From Sphingobacterium humi (GTDB taxonomy: Bacteria > Bacteroidota > Bacteroidia > Sphingobacteriales > Sphingobacteriaceae), in NCBI RefSeq assembly GCF_009768885.1, contig NZ_WSQA01000002.1, forward strand, positions 248,001 through 312,000: a stretch of 64,000 nt of DNA. The letters are read 5' to 3'. The stretch's first letter is position 1. Each line of letters opens with the position of its first letter. The position numbers were made by a program, and so were the translations under genes. The notes under the pieces were generated by a model. The model had not been told where the DNA came from. It saw only the letters and a program-made list of their open reading frames with translations, and ran no database searches. Shown one piece after another: positions 53,037-60,978 of the stretch.

Positions 53037-53825
53037 TTAATACAAGGTTTTGGAAAGCCCGCCATCTAGGGGAATAGCGGCTCCTGTTAAGAACGCTGCA
53101 TAGGGCGAGGCGAGGAAGCTAACCAAATAACCATATTCCTCGGGTTTCCCTAATCGCTTTACGGGAATGCTATCTGCCCGCTGCTGTTTTACTTCAGCCA
53201 CAGAAAGGCCTTCCTGTTCAGCTTGCCGCTCCATCAAACTTTTCAACCTATCGGTTTCAAAGTAGCCCGTTAAAATCGAATTCACCGTAATCTGATCTTT
53301 ACCTACAGCATTGGCTAAGGATTTACTCCAGCTTACCAAGGCCGTGCGCATAGTGTTGGAAAGCACCAAGCCATCTTGCGGCTCTTTAACAGTCATGGAC
53401 GACACATTGATAATACGCCCATAGCCTGCCCTGCGCATATGCGGAATAGCTAAATTACTGGCGAAAACAGCATTTTGAAACAGCAACTCAAAGGCTTGCT
53501 GGTAATCATCCTCTCCTTTTCCGGTCAAATCTCCTGCCGTAGGGCCATTGGTATTATTGACAAGGATATCGATGTGATGCGTTTCAAAAAAAGAAGAGAG
53601 CACCGCTTTATGCTTTTCATAATCATTAAAATCACTCAAGACGTATCCATGTTCCTGTCCCGCATCCCTTGATAAATCTTGTAGTGCCCGTTTTAATTTA
53701 TCTTCGTTTCTAGCCATTAAGAAAACACGAGCACCGCATTTTGCTAACTCCACAGCAATGGCTTTCCCAATCCCGCCAGAGGCTCCACCAACTAAGGCTG
53801 TTTTCCCTTTTAAATTAATTTGCAT
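53037..53825 (-). CDS. SDR-family oxidoreductase with altered catalytic residues
   Basis: 262 residues. The cofactor site VGGASGGIGKAIAVE and NNTNG motif of classical SDRs are present, and INVSSMTV gives the catalytic Ser. In place of Tyr-x3-Lys there is SNTMR (in LVLSNTMRTALVSWSK), so Tyr and Lys are replaced by Ser and Arg. This pattern occurs in a recognisable SDR branch, so it is probably a subfamily trait, and activity may be different or absent. The C-terminal FLASPYAAFLTGAAIPLDGG is standard. It is monocistronic and convergent with the PPK2 gene. Confidence 0.88.
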   Translation of the reverse strand: MQINLKGKTALVGGASGGIGKAIAVELAKCGARVFLMARNEDKLKRALQDLSRDAGQEHGYVLSDFNDYEKHKAVLSSFFETHHIDILVNNTNGPTAGDLTGKGEDDYQQAFELLFQNAVFASNLAIPHMRRAGYGRIINVSSMTVKEPQDGLVLSNTMRTALVSWSKSLANAVGKDQITVNSILTGYFETDRLKSLMERQAEQEGLSVAEVKQQRADSIPVKRLGKPEEYGYLVSFLASPYAAFLTGAAIPLDGGLSKTLY

Positions 53826-53893
53826 ATTCAGCTTGATTTTTCTCTAAATATAGCCATCCCCACCTAAAATGGAAAACGAAAATGGAGGCAAGC

Positions 53894-54283
53894 TTAAGCT
53901 TCATCATTTTTAGGATAGCCTTCTTCATCCAAATCATCCCGCTCATCTTCGGCATTTCGGGCTAACTTTTCATCCAATTTAGAAGGCTTGAGGTCTTTAG
54001 CCTCCTCAATATGCATGTTATTATCGGTCAGATCTTCCTCTTGCAGCTCATCCCGTGAAGCATACTCTTCACCAACGAAAGGATTGGCAGGGTCATAGGT
54101 GGAATCGTCAGTCTCGGCGCCCTCACTTATGGTGTCATAATCTGCCGGATGATCCCAGTCCGGATCATTATCATCAACATCTAATTCATAACTATCCTCT
54201 TCTTCATTATAGGCTAAGTCTTGGGGTTCCATATCTCTGTTTTCATCTTCCTGATTGCTTTTATTCTTTTTTGGATCTATCAT
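53894..54283 (-). CDS. Highly acidic, probably disordered protein, 129 aa
   Basis: About 37% of the residues are Asp or Glu, with Tyr-Asp and Asn-Pro motifs and no hydrophobic core, signal or membrane segment. The sequence (for example DVDDNDPDWDHPADYDT) suggests an intrinsically disordered cytoplasmic protein. Similar acidic small proteins are common in Sphingobacteriaceae; their function is unknown. The minus-strand frame has a good ATG at 54283 and a stop at 53894. The plus-strand frame over it is its shadow. Confidence 0.65.
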   Translation of the reverse strand: MIDPKKNKSNQEDENRDMEPQDLAYNEEEDSYELDVDDNDPDWDHPADYDTISEGAETDDSTYDPANPFVGEEYASRDELQEEDLTDNNMHIEEAKDLKPSKLDEKLARNAEDERDDLDEEGYPKNDEA

Positions 54284-54427
54284 AATACATTCATTTTAGT
54301 CTTAATAAAAGAACAGTTAATCCCCTGCTATTGTTTGCTTTGCCCCTACACAAAAAGCCCCTCCTAGCATTGGATGTTAAGATAATTATCATTATATTTA
54401 CTGTTAACAAATTATAAACTTTAAGTC

Positions 54428-54808
54428 ATGCAAACGAAAACGGAATACCTGATTTGGGACAAAATTGTCTCAAGTGCAAAAAGTCGTTTCGACTCCGATC
54501 TTTATGCCACTAAGTTTAGAAACATGGAAACGGAGCTCTTCGATAAGTTGATCCTTCATATCATCGTAGGCTTTGCATCAGGTGAAGATCATGAAAGTAT
54601 TTCCACCAACTTACACAATGAATTAGAGCATTTGGGCATCGATGTGCGCGAAGGTATTATTGATACCATCGTATCGGATAAACATGTGCTCTTTAGTTCG
54701 GAAATCTATGCTGCCTACCTTACCTTTTCGATGTTAGAAGATGGTGCTTCCGAGCCTGAAGTATTAGGCTATGTATGTGATTTACTGGAAAACCCGCAAA
54801 TCTGCTAA
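54428..54808 (+). CDS. Hypothetical protein, 126 aa
   Basis: A soluble, helix-rich protein (LFDKLILHIIVGFASGEDHE, EIYAAYLTFSMLEDGA) with no signal or membrane segment. I do not recognise a family. The start ATG at 54428 follows an AT-rich leader, and codon use is like the neighbours. It stands before trpS with a 108-bp gap and is probably separate from it. Confidence 0.6.
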   Translation: MQTKTEYLIWDKIVSSAKSRFDSDLYATKFRNMETELFDKLILHIIVGFASGEDHESISTNLHNELEHLGIDVREGIIDTIVSDKHVLFSSEIYAAYLTFSMLEDGASEPEVLGYVCDLLENPQIC

Positions 54809-54901
54809 TCCAGCAAGTTAAACTGCGGAGAACCTTCGTAAACACCGCTATTCCCGACAGTTTTTATCGTAAGCATACCGAAAAAATCAGCATTTTTTCG
54901 C

Positions 54902-54909
54902 TACCTTTG
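54902..54909 (+). promoter_or_regulatory. Candidate -7 element of trpS, predicting a near-leaderless transcript
   Basis: TACCTTTG matches TAnnTTTG and ends only 7 bp before the trpS ATG. If used, the transcript starts at or a few bases before the start codon. No clear -33 element is seen. Confidence 0.5.
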
Positions 54910-54916
54910 CCTGCAT

Positions 54917-55915
54917 ATGGAAACAGTTGTTAGCGGTATTAGAAGTACCGGAAAATTACACTTAGGAAATTACTACGGAGCGTTAAGCAATTTTGTAAAG
55001 ATGCAGGATGAATACAACTGCTTCTTTTTTATTGCTGATTTACACTCTTTAACGACTCACCCTACACCGCATGACCTAAACAGCACGGTTCGAAATGTGG
55101 TAGTCGAATACTTAGCAGCAGGCATCGACCCAGAGAAATCCACCATATACGTACAATCGGATGTTCCTGAGGTGGCCGAGCTCTATTTATACATGAATAT
55201 GAACGCCTATTTAGGCGAACTGGAACGCGCAACATCTTTTAAAGATAAGGTTCGAGCTAATCCAGATAATGTAAATGCAGGGTTATTAACCTATCCTGTA
55301 TTGATGGCTTGTGATATTTTGATTCACCATGGCACCAAGGTTCCGGTGGGCAAAGATCAGGAGCAGCATTTAGAAATGACCAGAACGTTTGGAAACCGTT
55401 TTAACCGTTTGTATAATGTTGACTACTTCAAAGAAGCTTTTGCCTTCTCGTATTCAGATAAGCTGGTTAAAATCCCTGGCCTCTCTGGTGAAGGGAAAAT
55501 GGGAAAATCAAATGGTGAAGCCGATTGTATTTACCTAGCCGATACTGAAGATGCGATCCGTAAGAAAATTATGCGGGCCGTAACAGATGGTGGACCTACG
55601 GAAATGAATCAAGAAAAGCCCGTTGCTGTTCAAAACTTATTTGAGTTAATGAATGTTGTTTCTTCAGCAGATACCCTGGCGCATTTCGATGAGCTTTACA
55701 ACAAGTGCGAAATCCGTTATGGAGATTTTAAAAAGCAGCTTGCTGAGGATATGATCTTGGCTACGGCCGATGTTCGCTCGCGCATAGAAAGCATCCGCAA
55801 TGACGATGAATACATCAAGAAAGCGATTAAAATAGGTGCAGAAAAAGCCGCTGCCTCTGCGCAGAAAACCATTAAAGAAGTGCGTGAAATTATTGGCCTT
55901 AAAAAACTGTATTAA
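54917..55915 (+). CDS. trpS: Tryptophanyl-tRNA synthetase
   Basis: 332 residues, full length for class I TrpRS. The N-terminal HIGH-like motif is GKLHLGNYYG, and the KMSKS-like motif is GKMGKSNGE. MACDILIHHGTKVPVGKDQE contains the tryptophan and dimer-interface residues. It charges tRNA(Trp) in the cytoplasm. The deoxynucleoside kinase gene follows after 8 bp and is probably co-transcribed. Confidence 0.98.
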   Translation: METVVSGIRSTGKLHLGNYYGALSNFVKMQDEYNCFFFIADLHSLTTHPTPHDLNSTVRNVVVEYLAAGIDPEKSTIYVQSDVPEVAELYLYMNMNAYLGELERATSFKDKVRANPDNVNAGLLTYPVLMACDILIHHGTKVPVGKDQEQHLEMTRTFGNRFNRLYNVDYFKEAFAFSYSDKLVKIPGLSGEGKMGKSNGEADCIYLADTEDAIRKKIMRAVTDGGPTEMNQEKPVAVQNLFELMNVVSSADTLAHFDELYNKCEIRYGDFKKQLAEDMILATADVRSRIESIRNDDEYIKKAIKIGAEKAAASAQKTIKEVREIIGLKKLY

Positions 55916-55923
55916 AAGATATT

Positions 55924-56538
55924 ATGCATATAGCCATTGTTGGAAATATTGGTGCTGGCAAGACAACACTTACCGAGAAACTAGCCAAGCATTTAAATTT
56001 TGAACCCCAGTATGAAGCCGTTGAAAACAATCCTTATTTAGAGGATTTCTATAGCGATATGAAACGCTGGGCCTTTAACTTGCAGATATTCTTTTTAAAT
56101 AGTCGCTTCCGTCATATTGTCGATCTACAAAACCGTGAAATCAATATGATTCAAGATCGTACAATCTATGAAGACGCCTATATATTTGCAGAAAACTTAT
56201 ATGATATGGGCCTGATGAGCGCCCGCGACTTTGAAAACTACAGCGATATTTTTCAAAGTATCATCCATTACATCAAGCCACCTGACCTGTTGGTTTACCT
56301 GCGTGCCTCGGTACCGACCTTGGTAAACAATATTCAGAAGCGTGGGCGTGACTACGAGTCCGGAATCCGCTTAGACTACCTCTCTAAACTAAATGAGAAG
56401 TATGAAAAATGGATCGGAAACTACAAAGAAGGTAAATTATTGGTCTTGGATAAAGACAACCTCGACTTCGCCAACAATCAAGAGGATCTGGGTACCATTA
56501 TTCAAAAAATAGAAACCGAACTCTTCGGTTTATTTTAA
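55924..56538 (+). CDS. Deoxynucleoside kinase
   Basis: 204 residues. P-loop GNIGAGKTTL, the ERS-like DRTIYEDAYIFAENLY segment, and the LID motif VNNIQKRGRDYE are typical of the dCK/dGK/dAK family. It phosphorylates deoxynucleosides to dNMP for salvage; the substrate (dA, dC or dG) cannot be told. It follows trpS and ends in a terminator. Confidence 0.93.
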   Translation: MHIAIVGNIGAGKTTLTEKLAKHLNFEPQYEAVENNPYLEDFYSDMKRWAFNLQIFFLNSRFRHIVDLQNREINMIQDRTIYEDAYIFAENLYDMGLMSARDFENYSDIFQSIIHYIKPPDLLVYLRASVPTLVNNIQKRGRDYESGIRLDYLSKLNEKYEKWIGNYKEGKLLVLDKDNLDFANNQEDLGTIIQKIETELFGLF

Positions 56539-56543
56539 GATAG

Positions 56544-56569
56544 AAAGCCAGTTGATTACTGGCTTTTTT
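56544..56569 (+). terminator. Rho-independent terminator of trpS/deoxynucleoside kinase
   Basis: AAAGCCAGT (56544-56552) and ACTGGCTTT (56558-56566) make a perfect 9-bp stem with a 5-nt loop, followed by more T residues. It lies 5 bp after the kinase stop and 15 bp before kdsB. Confidence 0.88.
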
Positions 56570-56583
56570 ATTATTTTTAACGT

Positions 56584-57327
56584 ATGAAAGCAATAGGAGT
56601 AATTCCAGCACGCTATGATTCTACCCGTTTCCCGGGGAAACCTCTGGTAGACGTTGGTGGAAAAACAATGATTCAACGGGTATACAATCAAGTAAGGCAT
56701 GCCAGCTCTTTACAGGAAGTTATTGTAGCGACAGATGATCAACGCATATTCGATCATGTAAAAAGCTTTGCCGGCAATGTGGTCATGACCAATAAAGACC
56801 ATCAATCTGGAACGGACCGCTGCGCTGAGGTTATCAATGGAATTTCCGGATTCGATATTGTGATCAACATTCAAGGGGATGAACCTTTTATCGATCCCCA
56901 ACAAATCGATCTATTGGTCGCTTGCTTCGATCAACCCAGTGTGGAAATCGCCACATTAGTGCGTCCCATTACGGCATTCGAAGATTTAGCCAACGTGAAT
57001 AAACCCAAGGTTGTCATCAACAGTAAAGAGGAAGCAATTTACTTTTCTAGGCAGCCTATACCCTATTTCCGTGGTAAAGACATGAAAGATTGGTTAGCGG
57101 CTGCTACCTACTTCAATCATATTGGCATCTATGGCTACCGCGCCGATGTGCTGAAAGAATTAACAAAGCTACCGGTTTCAAACCTGGAGAAAATAGAATC
57201 CTTGGAGCAGTTAAGATGGATTGATAATGGCTATCGCATTAAAACAGCGGTATCTAATCATGTTAATGATGCGATCGATACGCCAGATGATCTGGAGGCT
57301 ATTAAGAAGAAATATTTTCAAGCATAA
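56584..57327 (+). CDS. kdsB: 3-deoxy-manno-octulosonate cytidylyltransferase (CMP-Kdo synthetase)
   Basis: 247 residues. Recognition motifs are IPARYDSTRFPGKPL, VIVATDDQRI, the metal-site INIQGDEPFIDP and YFSRQPIPYFR. It activates Kdo with CTP for lipopolysaccharide inner-core synthesis in the cytoplasm. The stop is 3 bp from the end of the convergent aldo/keto reductase gene. The gene lies directly after a terminator, so its promoter would be very short or inside the hairpin region. Confidence 0.98.
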   Translation: MKAIGVIPARYDSTRFPGKPLVDVGGKTMIQRVYNQVRHASSLQEVIVATDDQRIFDHVKSFAGNVVMTNKDHQSGTDRCAEVINGISGFDIVINIQGDEPFIDPQQIDLLVACFDQPSVEIATLVRPITAFEDLANVNKPKVVINSKEEAIYFSRQPIPYFRGKDMKDWLAAATYFNHIGIYGYRADVLKELTKLPVSNLEKIESLEQLRWIDNGYRIKTAVSNHVNDAIDTPDDLEAIKKKYFQA

Positions 57328-57330
57328 AAA

Positions 57331-58233
57331 TTACCTATGATCTGTATAACAGATTGTAGGTAGCTTTTCATATAGATCTGACAAGACCTCTTTTGGAACT
57401 TCTTCCAATTGTTGGATAGCCTTCGCTAAGTCATCCATTTGTGCTTTCGTACGAATACCAGCAACTACAGTTTTCACGGCTTTTTGTGCTAAAGGATAGG
57501 CTAAAGCAAGGGTTAATGGGGCTAGATTATATAAATGTGCCGATGCCTTAATCATTGATTGTGCCTTAGCCACCGAGGCTTCATCTAAGCTTAAGTAGGC
57601 TTTTGCAGGTTTATCGATTAATAGGCCTTGTGCCAGAGCACCGCGAACAAAGACTGCTACATCAGCTTCTTCTAGCTTTTGCAAATATTCCTCAGGCCGT
57701 CTATCTAACAAACTATACTGCATTAAATTAGTCGAAATACGGCCATCTTGGGCATACTTAAGGAATACATTGGGTCGAATGGAAGAAATGCCGTAAGCTC
57801 TTATTTTACCTTGTTCCTTCAACAACGCAAAGGCTTCTAAGATATCATCAAACGGATCATCAAGGGTGCCACCATGCAGTTGATACAGATCAATATAATC
57901 GGTTTGCAAGCGTTGTAAACTTGCTTCAACAGCCTGTAAGATGTATTGCTTTGAGGGTTTCCATTCCCAACCTGAACCATCTGCTTTCCAGCTATTCCCT
58001 ACTTTGGTACCCAATAGCCAATTCGAGCGATTATCTTTAATCAGGGATCCGATAAGCGACTCATTCTGCCCTTGATTGTATAAATCGGCTGTATCCACGA
58101 AATTAACTCCGCATTCCTGCGCCTTATCGAGGATGTAACGGGAGGTCGAAGGATCTTGATAATCCAAAGACATAGCGCCAATAGAAATTGCGGATACAGC
58201 TGTATCCAAACCTTTTATACTAGATTTCCTCAT
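57331..58233 (-). CDS. Aldo/keto reductase
   Basis: 300 residues. The TIM-barrel AKR tetrad is visible: Asp and Tyr in VDTADLYNQG, Lys in LGTKVG and His in YQLHGG. The NADPH site is near VVAGIRTKAQMDDL. It reduces aldehydes or ketones; the substrate is unknown. It overlaps the FKBP gene by 14 bp and is the last gene of a GT/FKBP/AKR operon. Confidence 0.93.
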   Translation of the reverse strand: MRKSSIKGLDTAVSAISIGAMSLDYQDPSTSRYILDKAQECGVNFVDTADLYNQGQNESLIGSLIKDNRSNWLLGTKVGNSWKADGSGWEWKPSKQYILQAVEASLQRLQTDYIDLYQLHGGTLDDPFDDILEAFALLKEQGKIRAYGISSIRPNVFLKYAQDGRISTNLMQYSLLDRRPEEYLQKLEEADVAVFVRGALAQGLLIDKPAKAYLSLDEASVAKAQSMIKASAHLYNLAPLTLALAYPLAQKAVKTVVAGIRTKAQMDDLAKAIQQLEEVPKEVLSDLYEKLPTICYTDHR

Positions 58234-58897
58234 GTGCTTCTTTACTTACAATTTTGAGTAATTCTACTTCAAAAATCAAAGGACTAAATGCAGGAATAGG
58301 ACCACTTTGGCGTTCGCCATACCCTAAGTCCGAAGGAACAACAAAACGATATTTACCGCCAACCTTCATTAAGGGAATCCCAATTTTCCAACCTGCAATC
58401 ACTTCATCCAGGGAAATGCTAATCGGTTCATTCCGATCATAGGAATTATCAAACACAGTACCGTCTGGCAAGGTGCCTTTATAATGAACAACTACCTCAT
58501 CCGTTGGTTTGGGTTGAAGACCTGTCCCCTCCTGCATGACTTGATATTGCAATCCTTCAGGCGTTACTTTTACACCTGCCTTTTGTTTATTCTGGTCTAA
58601 GAAGACCTTCGCTTTCGCCTTTAAGGCTTCATTGCGTTCATCTTGAACACGCGCCATGCCTCTACGAATGATTGTATTATTAGCCTCTTCATCAAATAAA
58701 GGGGCTTTACCATCCAGCATATCTTGAATAGCCTTGGTTAATACAGCCTTGTTTAAAGGCAGCTCCATACTTTTTAGGTATTTGCCTAAATCTTGGCCTA
58801 AGGCTTGGGACAAAGAATCATTCGAGTTTTTTAAAGATTGGGCCGATAGGCTAGAAAACATTAAAAAGGCGAGGAAGAGGCTGAAAATATACTTCAT
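58220..58897 (-). CDS. FKBP-type peptidyl-prolyl isomerase, exported
   Basis: 225 residues. A Sec signal ending in SLSAQ precedes an FKBP N-terminal helical dimerisation domain (about 22-110). The FKBP domain (about 125-215) has VVVHYKGTLPDGTVFDNSY and FVVPSDLGYGERQSGPIP. It resembles FkpA/Mip and would act in the periplasm as foldase or chaperone. It begins one base after the stop of the glycosyltransferase gene and overlaps the aldo/keto reductase. Confidence 0.95.
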   Translation of the reverse strand: MKYIFSLFLAFLMFSSLSAQSLKNSNDSLSQALGQDLGKYLKSMELPLNKAVLTKAIQDMLDGKAPLFDEEANNTIIRRGMARVQDERNEALKAKAKVFLDQNKQKAGVKVTPEGLQYQVMQEGTGLQPKPTDEVVVHYKGTLPDGTVFDNSYDRNEPISISLDEVIAGWKIGIPLMKVGGKYRFVVPSDLGYGERQSGPIPAFSPLIFEVELLKIVSKEAHEEI

Positions 58898-58898
58898 G

Positions 58899-59885
58899 TT
58901 AGGTGTGCTTATTAATAATTTTTTCGATAATTGAGGCGGTACAATCTGGATAATCTACCGTTACTCTTGATTTAGCGTTTAACCAAGCCTCCATATCGTA
59001 TTCGTATTTCTTTTTCAATGATTTTATGACTGGCACCCCAATCTCCTCTAGGGAGGCTGCATTCAGGTGTTGTTCGTATTGGTTCTTCATCGGAATAACC
59101 AATAGTTTTTTGCCCAAATATAAGGCTTCTGCAGGCGTTTCAAAGCCTGCCCCACATAATACGCCCGATGAACTGGCCATACTTTGAACAAAGGCATCGC
59201 TATCAATCGGATTGATGGCTACATTCTTATGTTTAAACGGTCGTTTATTATGTTTAGAGTAAACAATCCATTCAATATCAGAAAAGCGGGTTAACTGTTT
59301 AATTAAATGGGCATCATCGTAAGAAGGAAGATATACGGTATAATGGCCCTTATCTACCGGGTCTAATTGTCGCACGGCCTGTCGGATTACAGGCGTAAAG
59401 ATGTGATTTGCATAAGACTTAAAGTGAAAGCCATAGGAACTGGTCGAGGGCGCGTAGTTTTTCATAATAAACCGTCCCATCATATCATTTTCCTCGGGTT
59501 TGGGACTTGCCGGGTCGAAGGCACCAATTTGATGGCTTAATCCAATACAACTCTTCTCCTTAAAATAACAACCCCAAGCCGAGATAGGCTCAAAATCATT
59601 GATGACCAAATCATAGTCTTCCACGGGAACAGAATTAACCTCCTTCACAAACTTGCGAACGGTAGAAGCCATAAAGGTTTTCCATAAATCTACTCCACCC
59701 GATTTACCAAAAATAAAACTTAAACCATGATACCTGTATTTCACTTCAAAGGGTAATTCAATATCAGCTTGAATACCACTTACCAGTACATCTACCTGAC
59801 CATAAGCCTGAAGACAAGGAATAATGTCGATCGCCCTGGTTAAATGTCCATTTCCTGTACCCTGTACAGCATATAAAATTTTCAT
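58899..59885 (-). CDS. Glycosyltransferase family protein (MurG/GT1-like fold)
   Basis: 328 residues. The N-terminal ILYAVQGTGNGHLTRAIDII has the GT-B glycine motif with GHLTR. The C-terminal CGAGFETPAEALYLGKKLLVIPMKNQYEQ is the nucleotide-sugar binding part, as in MurG-like enzymes. It is cytoplasmic, perhaps membrane-associated. Acceptor and donor are unknown. It is the first gene of a three-gene unit with FKBP and AKR. Confidence 0.85.
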   Translation of the reverse strand: MKILYAVQGTGNGHLTRAIDIIPCLQAYGQVDVLVSGIQADIELPFEVKYRYHGLSFIFGKSGGVDLWKTFMASTVRKFVKEVNSVPVEDYDLVINDFEPISAWGCYFKEKSCIGLSHQIGAFDPASPKPEENDMMGRFIMKNYAPSTSSYGFHFKSYANHIFTPVIRQAVRQLDPVDKGHYTVYLPSYDDAHLIKQLTRFSDIEWIVYSKHNKRPFKHKNVAINPIDSDAFVQSMASSSGVLCGAGFETPAEALYLGKKLLVIPMKNQYEQHLNAASLEEIGVPVIKSLKKKYEYDMEAWLNAKSRVTVDYPDCTASIIEKIINKHT

Positions 59886-59996
59886 TCAGCAATTTGATTG
59901 AGCCCGAAAATAACGAAAATCGATTAAATCTTCTTAATTAATTCATTTATCTTTTCATTTAAATGGCTATATTTCTATAGCTTAACCGCTATCGTC

Positions 59997-60908
59997 ATGA
60001 AACGCATTTTGACGCTCCTGATTTTTATCCTATTGGCACTCAGCCTACAATCCTGGGGCTTTTTTGCTCATCGTAAAATTAATGAATATGCGATATATAC
60101 CCTTCCTATCGAAATGGCGGTATTCTTTAAGAAAAACAGCTACACTTTAACCGAAAGAGCAATCAATGCGGATAAACGAGTGTATGTAGATAGCAATGAA
60201 GCTGTCCGCCATTATATTGACTTAGACCGCCATAAAGACCCCATCGACTCTCTAATGATTCCATGGTTTAAGATTAAGCAAAGGCAAAATCAGCAGGATA
60301 TTTTGCGTAAAGGAATCGTGCCATGGCAAGTACAACTTACTTATCAAAAGTTAACCCAAGCTTTCATAGATAAAAACAGCAAACGTATTATACACTATGC
60401 CGCTGATCTGGGGCATTATGTAGCAGATACGCATGTTCCCTTGCATACCAGTAGTAATTACAATGGCCAATTCAGCGATCAAATTGGGATTCACGGCTTA
60501 TGGGAAAGCAGACTTCCTGAATTATACTTCCATAGCTATAACCTTTGGGTTGGAAAACCCCAATACGTTGACAAGGTTAGTGATATGGCTTGGCAGGCCG
60601 TATTAACAAGCCATGCTTTAGTAGATTCAGTATTAAGCTTGGAACAAGAACTAACGGCAGCTAATTCGTTGCTGTTTAAGAAGGCGTATGTTCTTCGAAA
60701 TCATATGATCCATTACAGCTATAGCGAAACCTTTTGTGAACAATACCATAACGCTTTAAATGGTATGGTGGAGCGACAGATACGAGCATCTATAAAAGCC
60801 GTCAGCTCCTTATGGTACAGTGCTTGGATCGATGCTGGTCAACCAGACCTGAAAGACCTCCCCTTGCGTGACGTGGAAAACCAGGATTCTCCTATCCTGC
60901 CCGAATAA
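59997..60908 (+). CDS. Zinc-dependent phospholipase C/S1-P1 nuclease-like protein, secreted
   Basis: 303 residues. The Sec signal leads to a mature N-terminus at WGFFAHRKI, where Trp and His would bind Zn. Other ligand motifs are HYIDLDRHKD, HYAADLGHYVADTHVPLHT and GIHGLWE, the His-x3-Asp and HGxxE pattern of the family. All expected ligands are present, so it is probably active as a periplasmic phosphodiesterase on phospholipid or nucleic acid. It has its own start after a 110-bp gap. The TonB receptor follows after 70 bp. Confidence 0.88.
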   Translation: MKRILTLLIFILLALSLQSWGFFAHRKINEYAIYTLPIEMAVFFKKNSYTLTERAINADKRVYVDSNEAVRHYIDLDRHKDPIDSLMIPWFKIKQRQNQQDILRKGIVPWQVQLTYQKLTQAFIDKNSKRIIHYAADLGHYVADTHVPLHTSSNYNGQFSDQIGIHGLWESRLPELYFHSYNLWVGKPQYVDKVSDMAWQAVLTSHALVDSVLSLEQELTAANSLLFKKAYVLRNHMIHYSYSETFCEQYHNALNGMVERQIRASIKAVSSLWYSAWIDAGQPDLKDLPLRDVENQDSPILPE

Positions 60909-60956
60909 AAGGCCATCAGAACTAGCATTGAAGCTATTTTACTAGGATATTTTATT

Positions 60957-60964
60957 TACCTTTG
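60957..60964 (+). promoter_or_regulatory. Candidate -7 element of the TonB receptor gene at 60979
   Basis: TACCTTTG matches TAnnTTTG, 14 bp before the ATG, predicting a leader of only a few bases. The -33 position is T-rich but has no good TTG. Confidence 0.45.
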
Positions 60965-60978
60965 GAAAATTTTTAACC

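Noticed and set aside
60909..60978. Cobalamin riboswitch before the BtuB-like receptor
   Set aside because: The gap is 70 bp, much shorter than a B12 aptamer, and contains no B12-box-like sequence.
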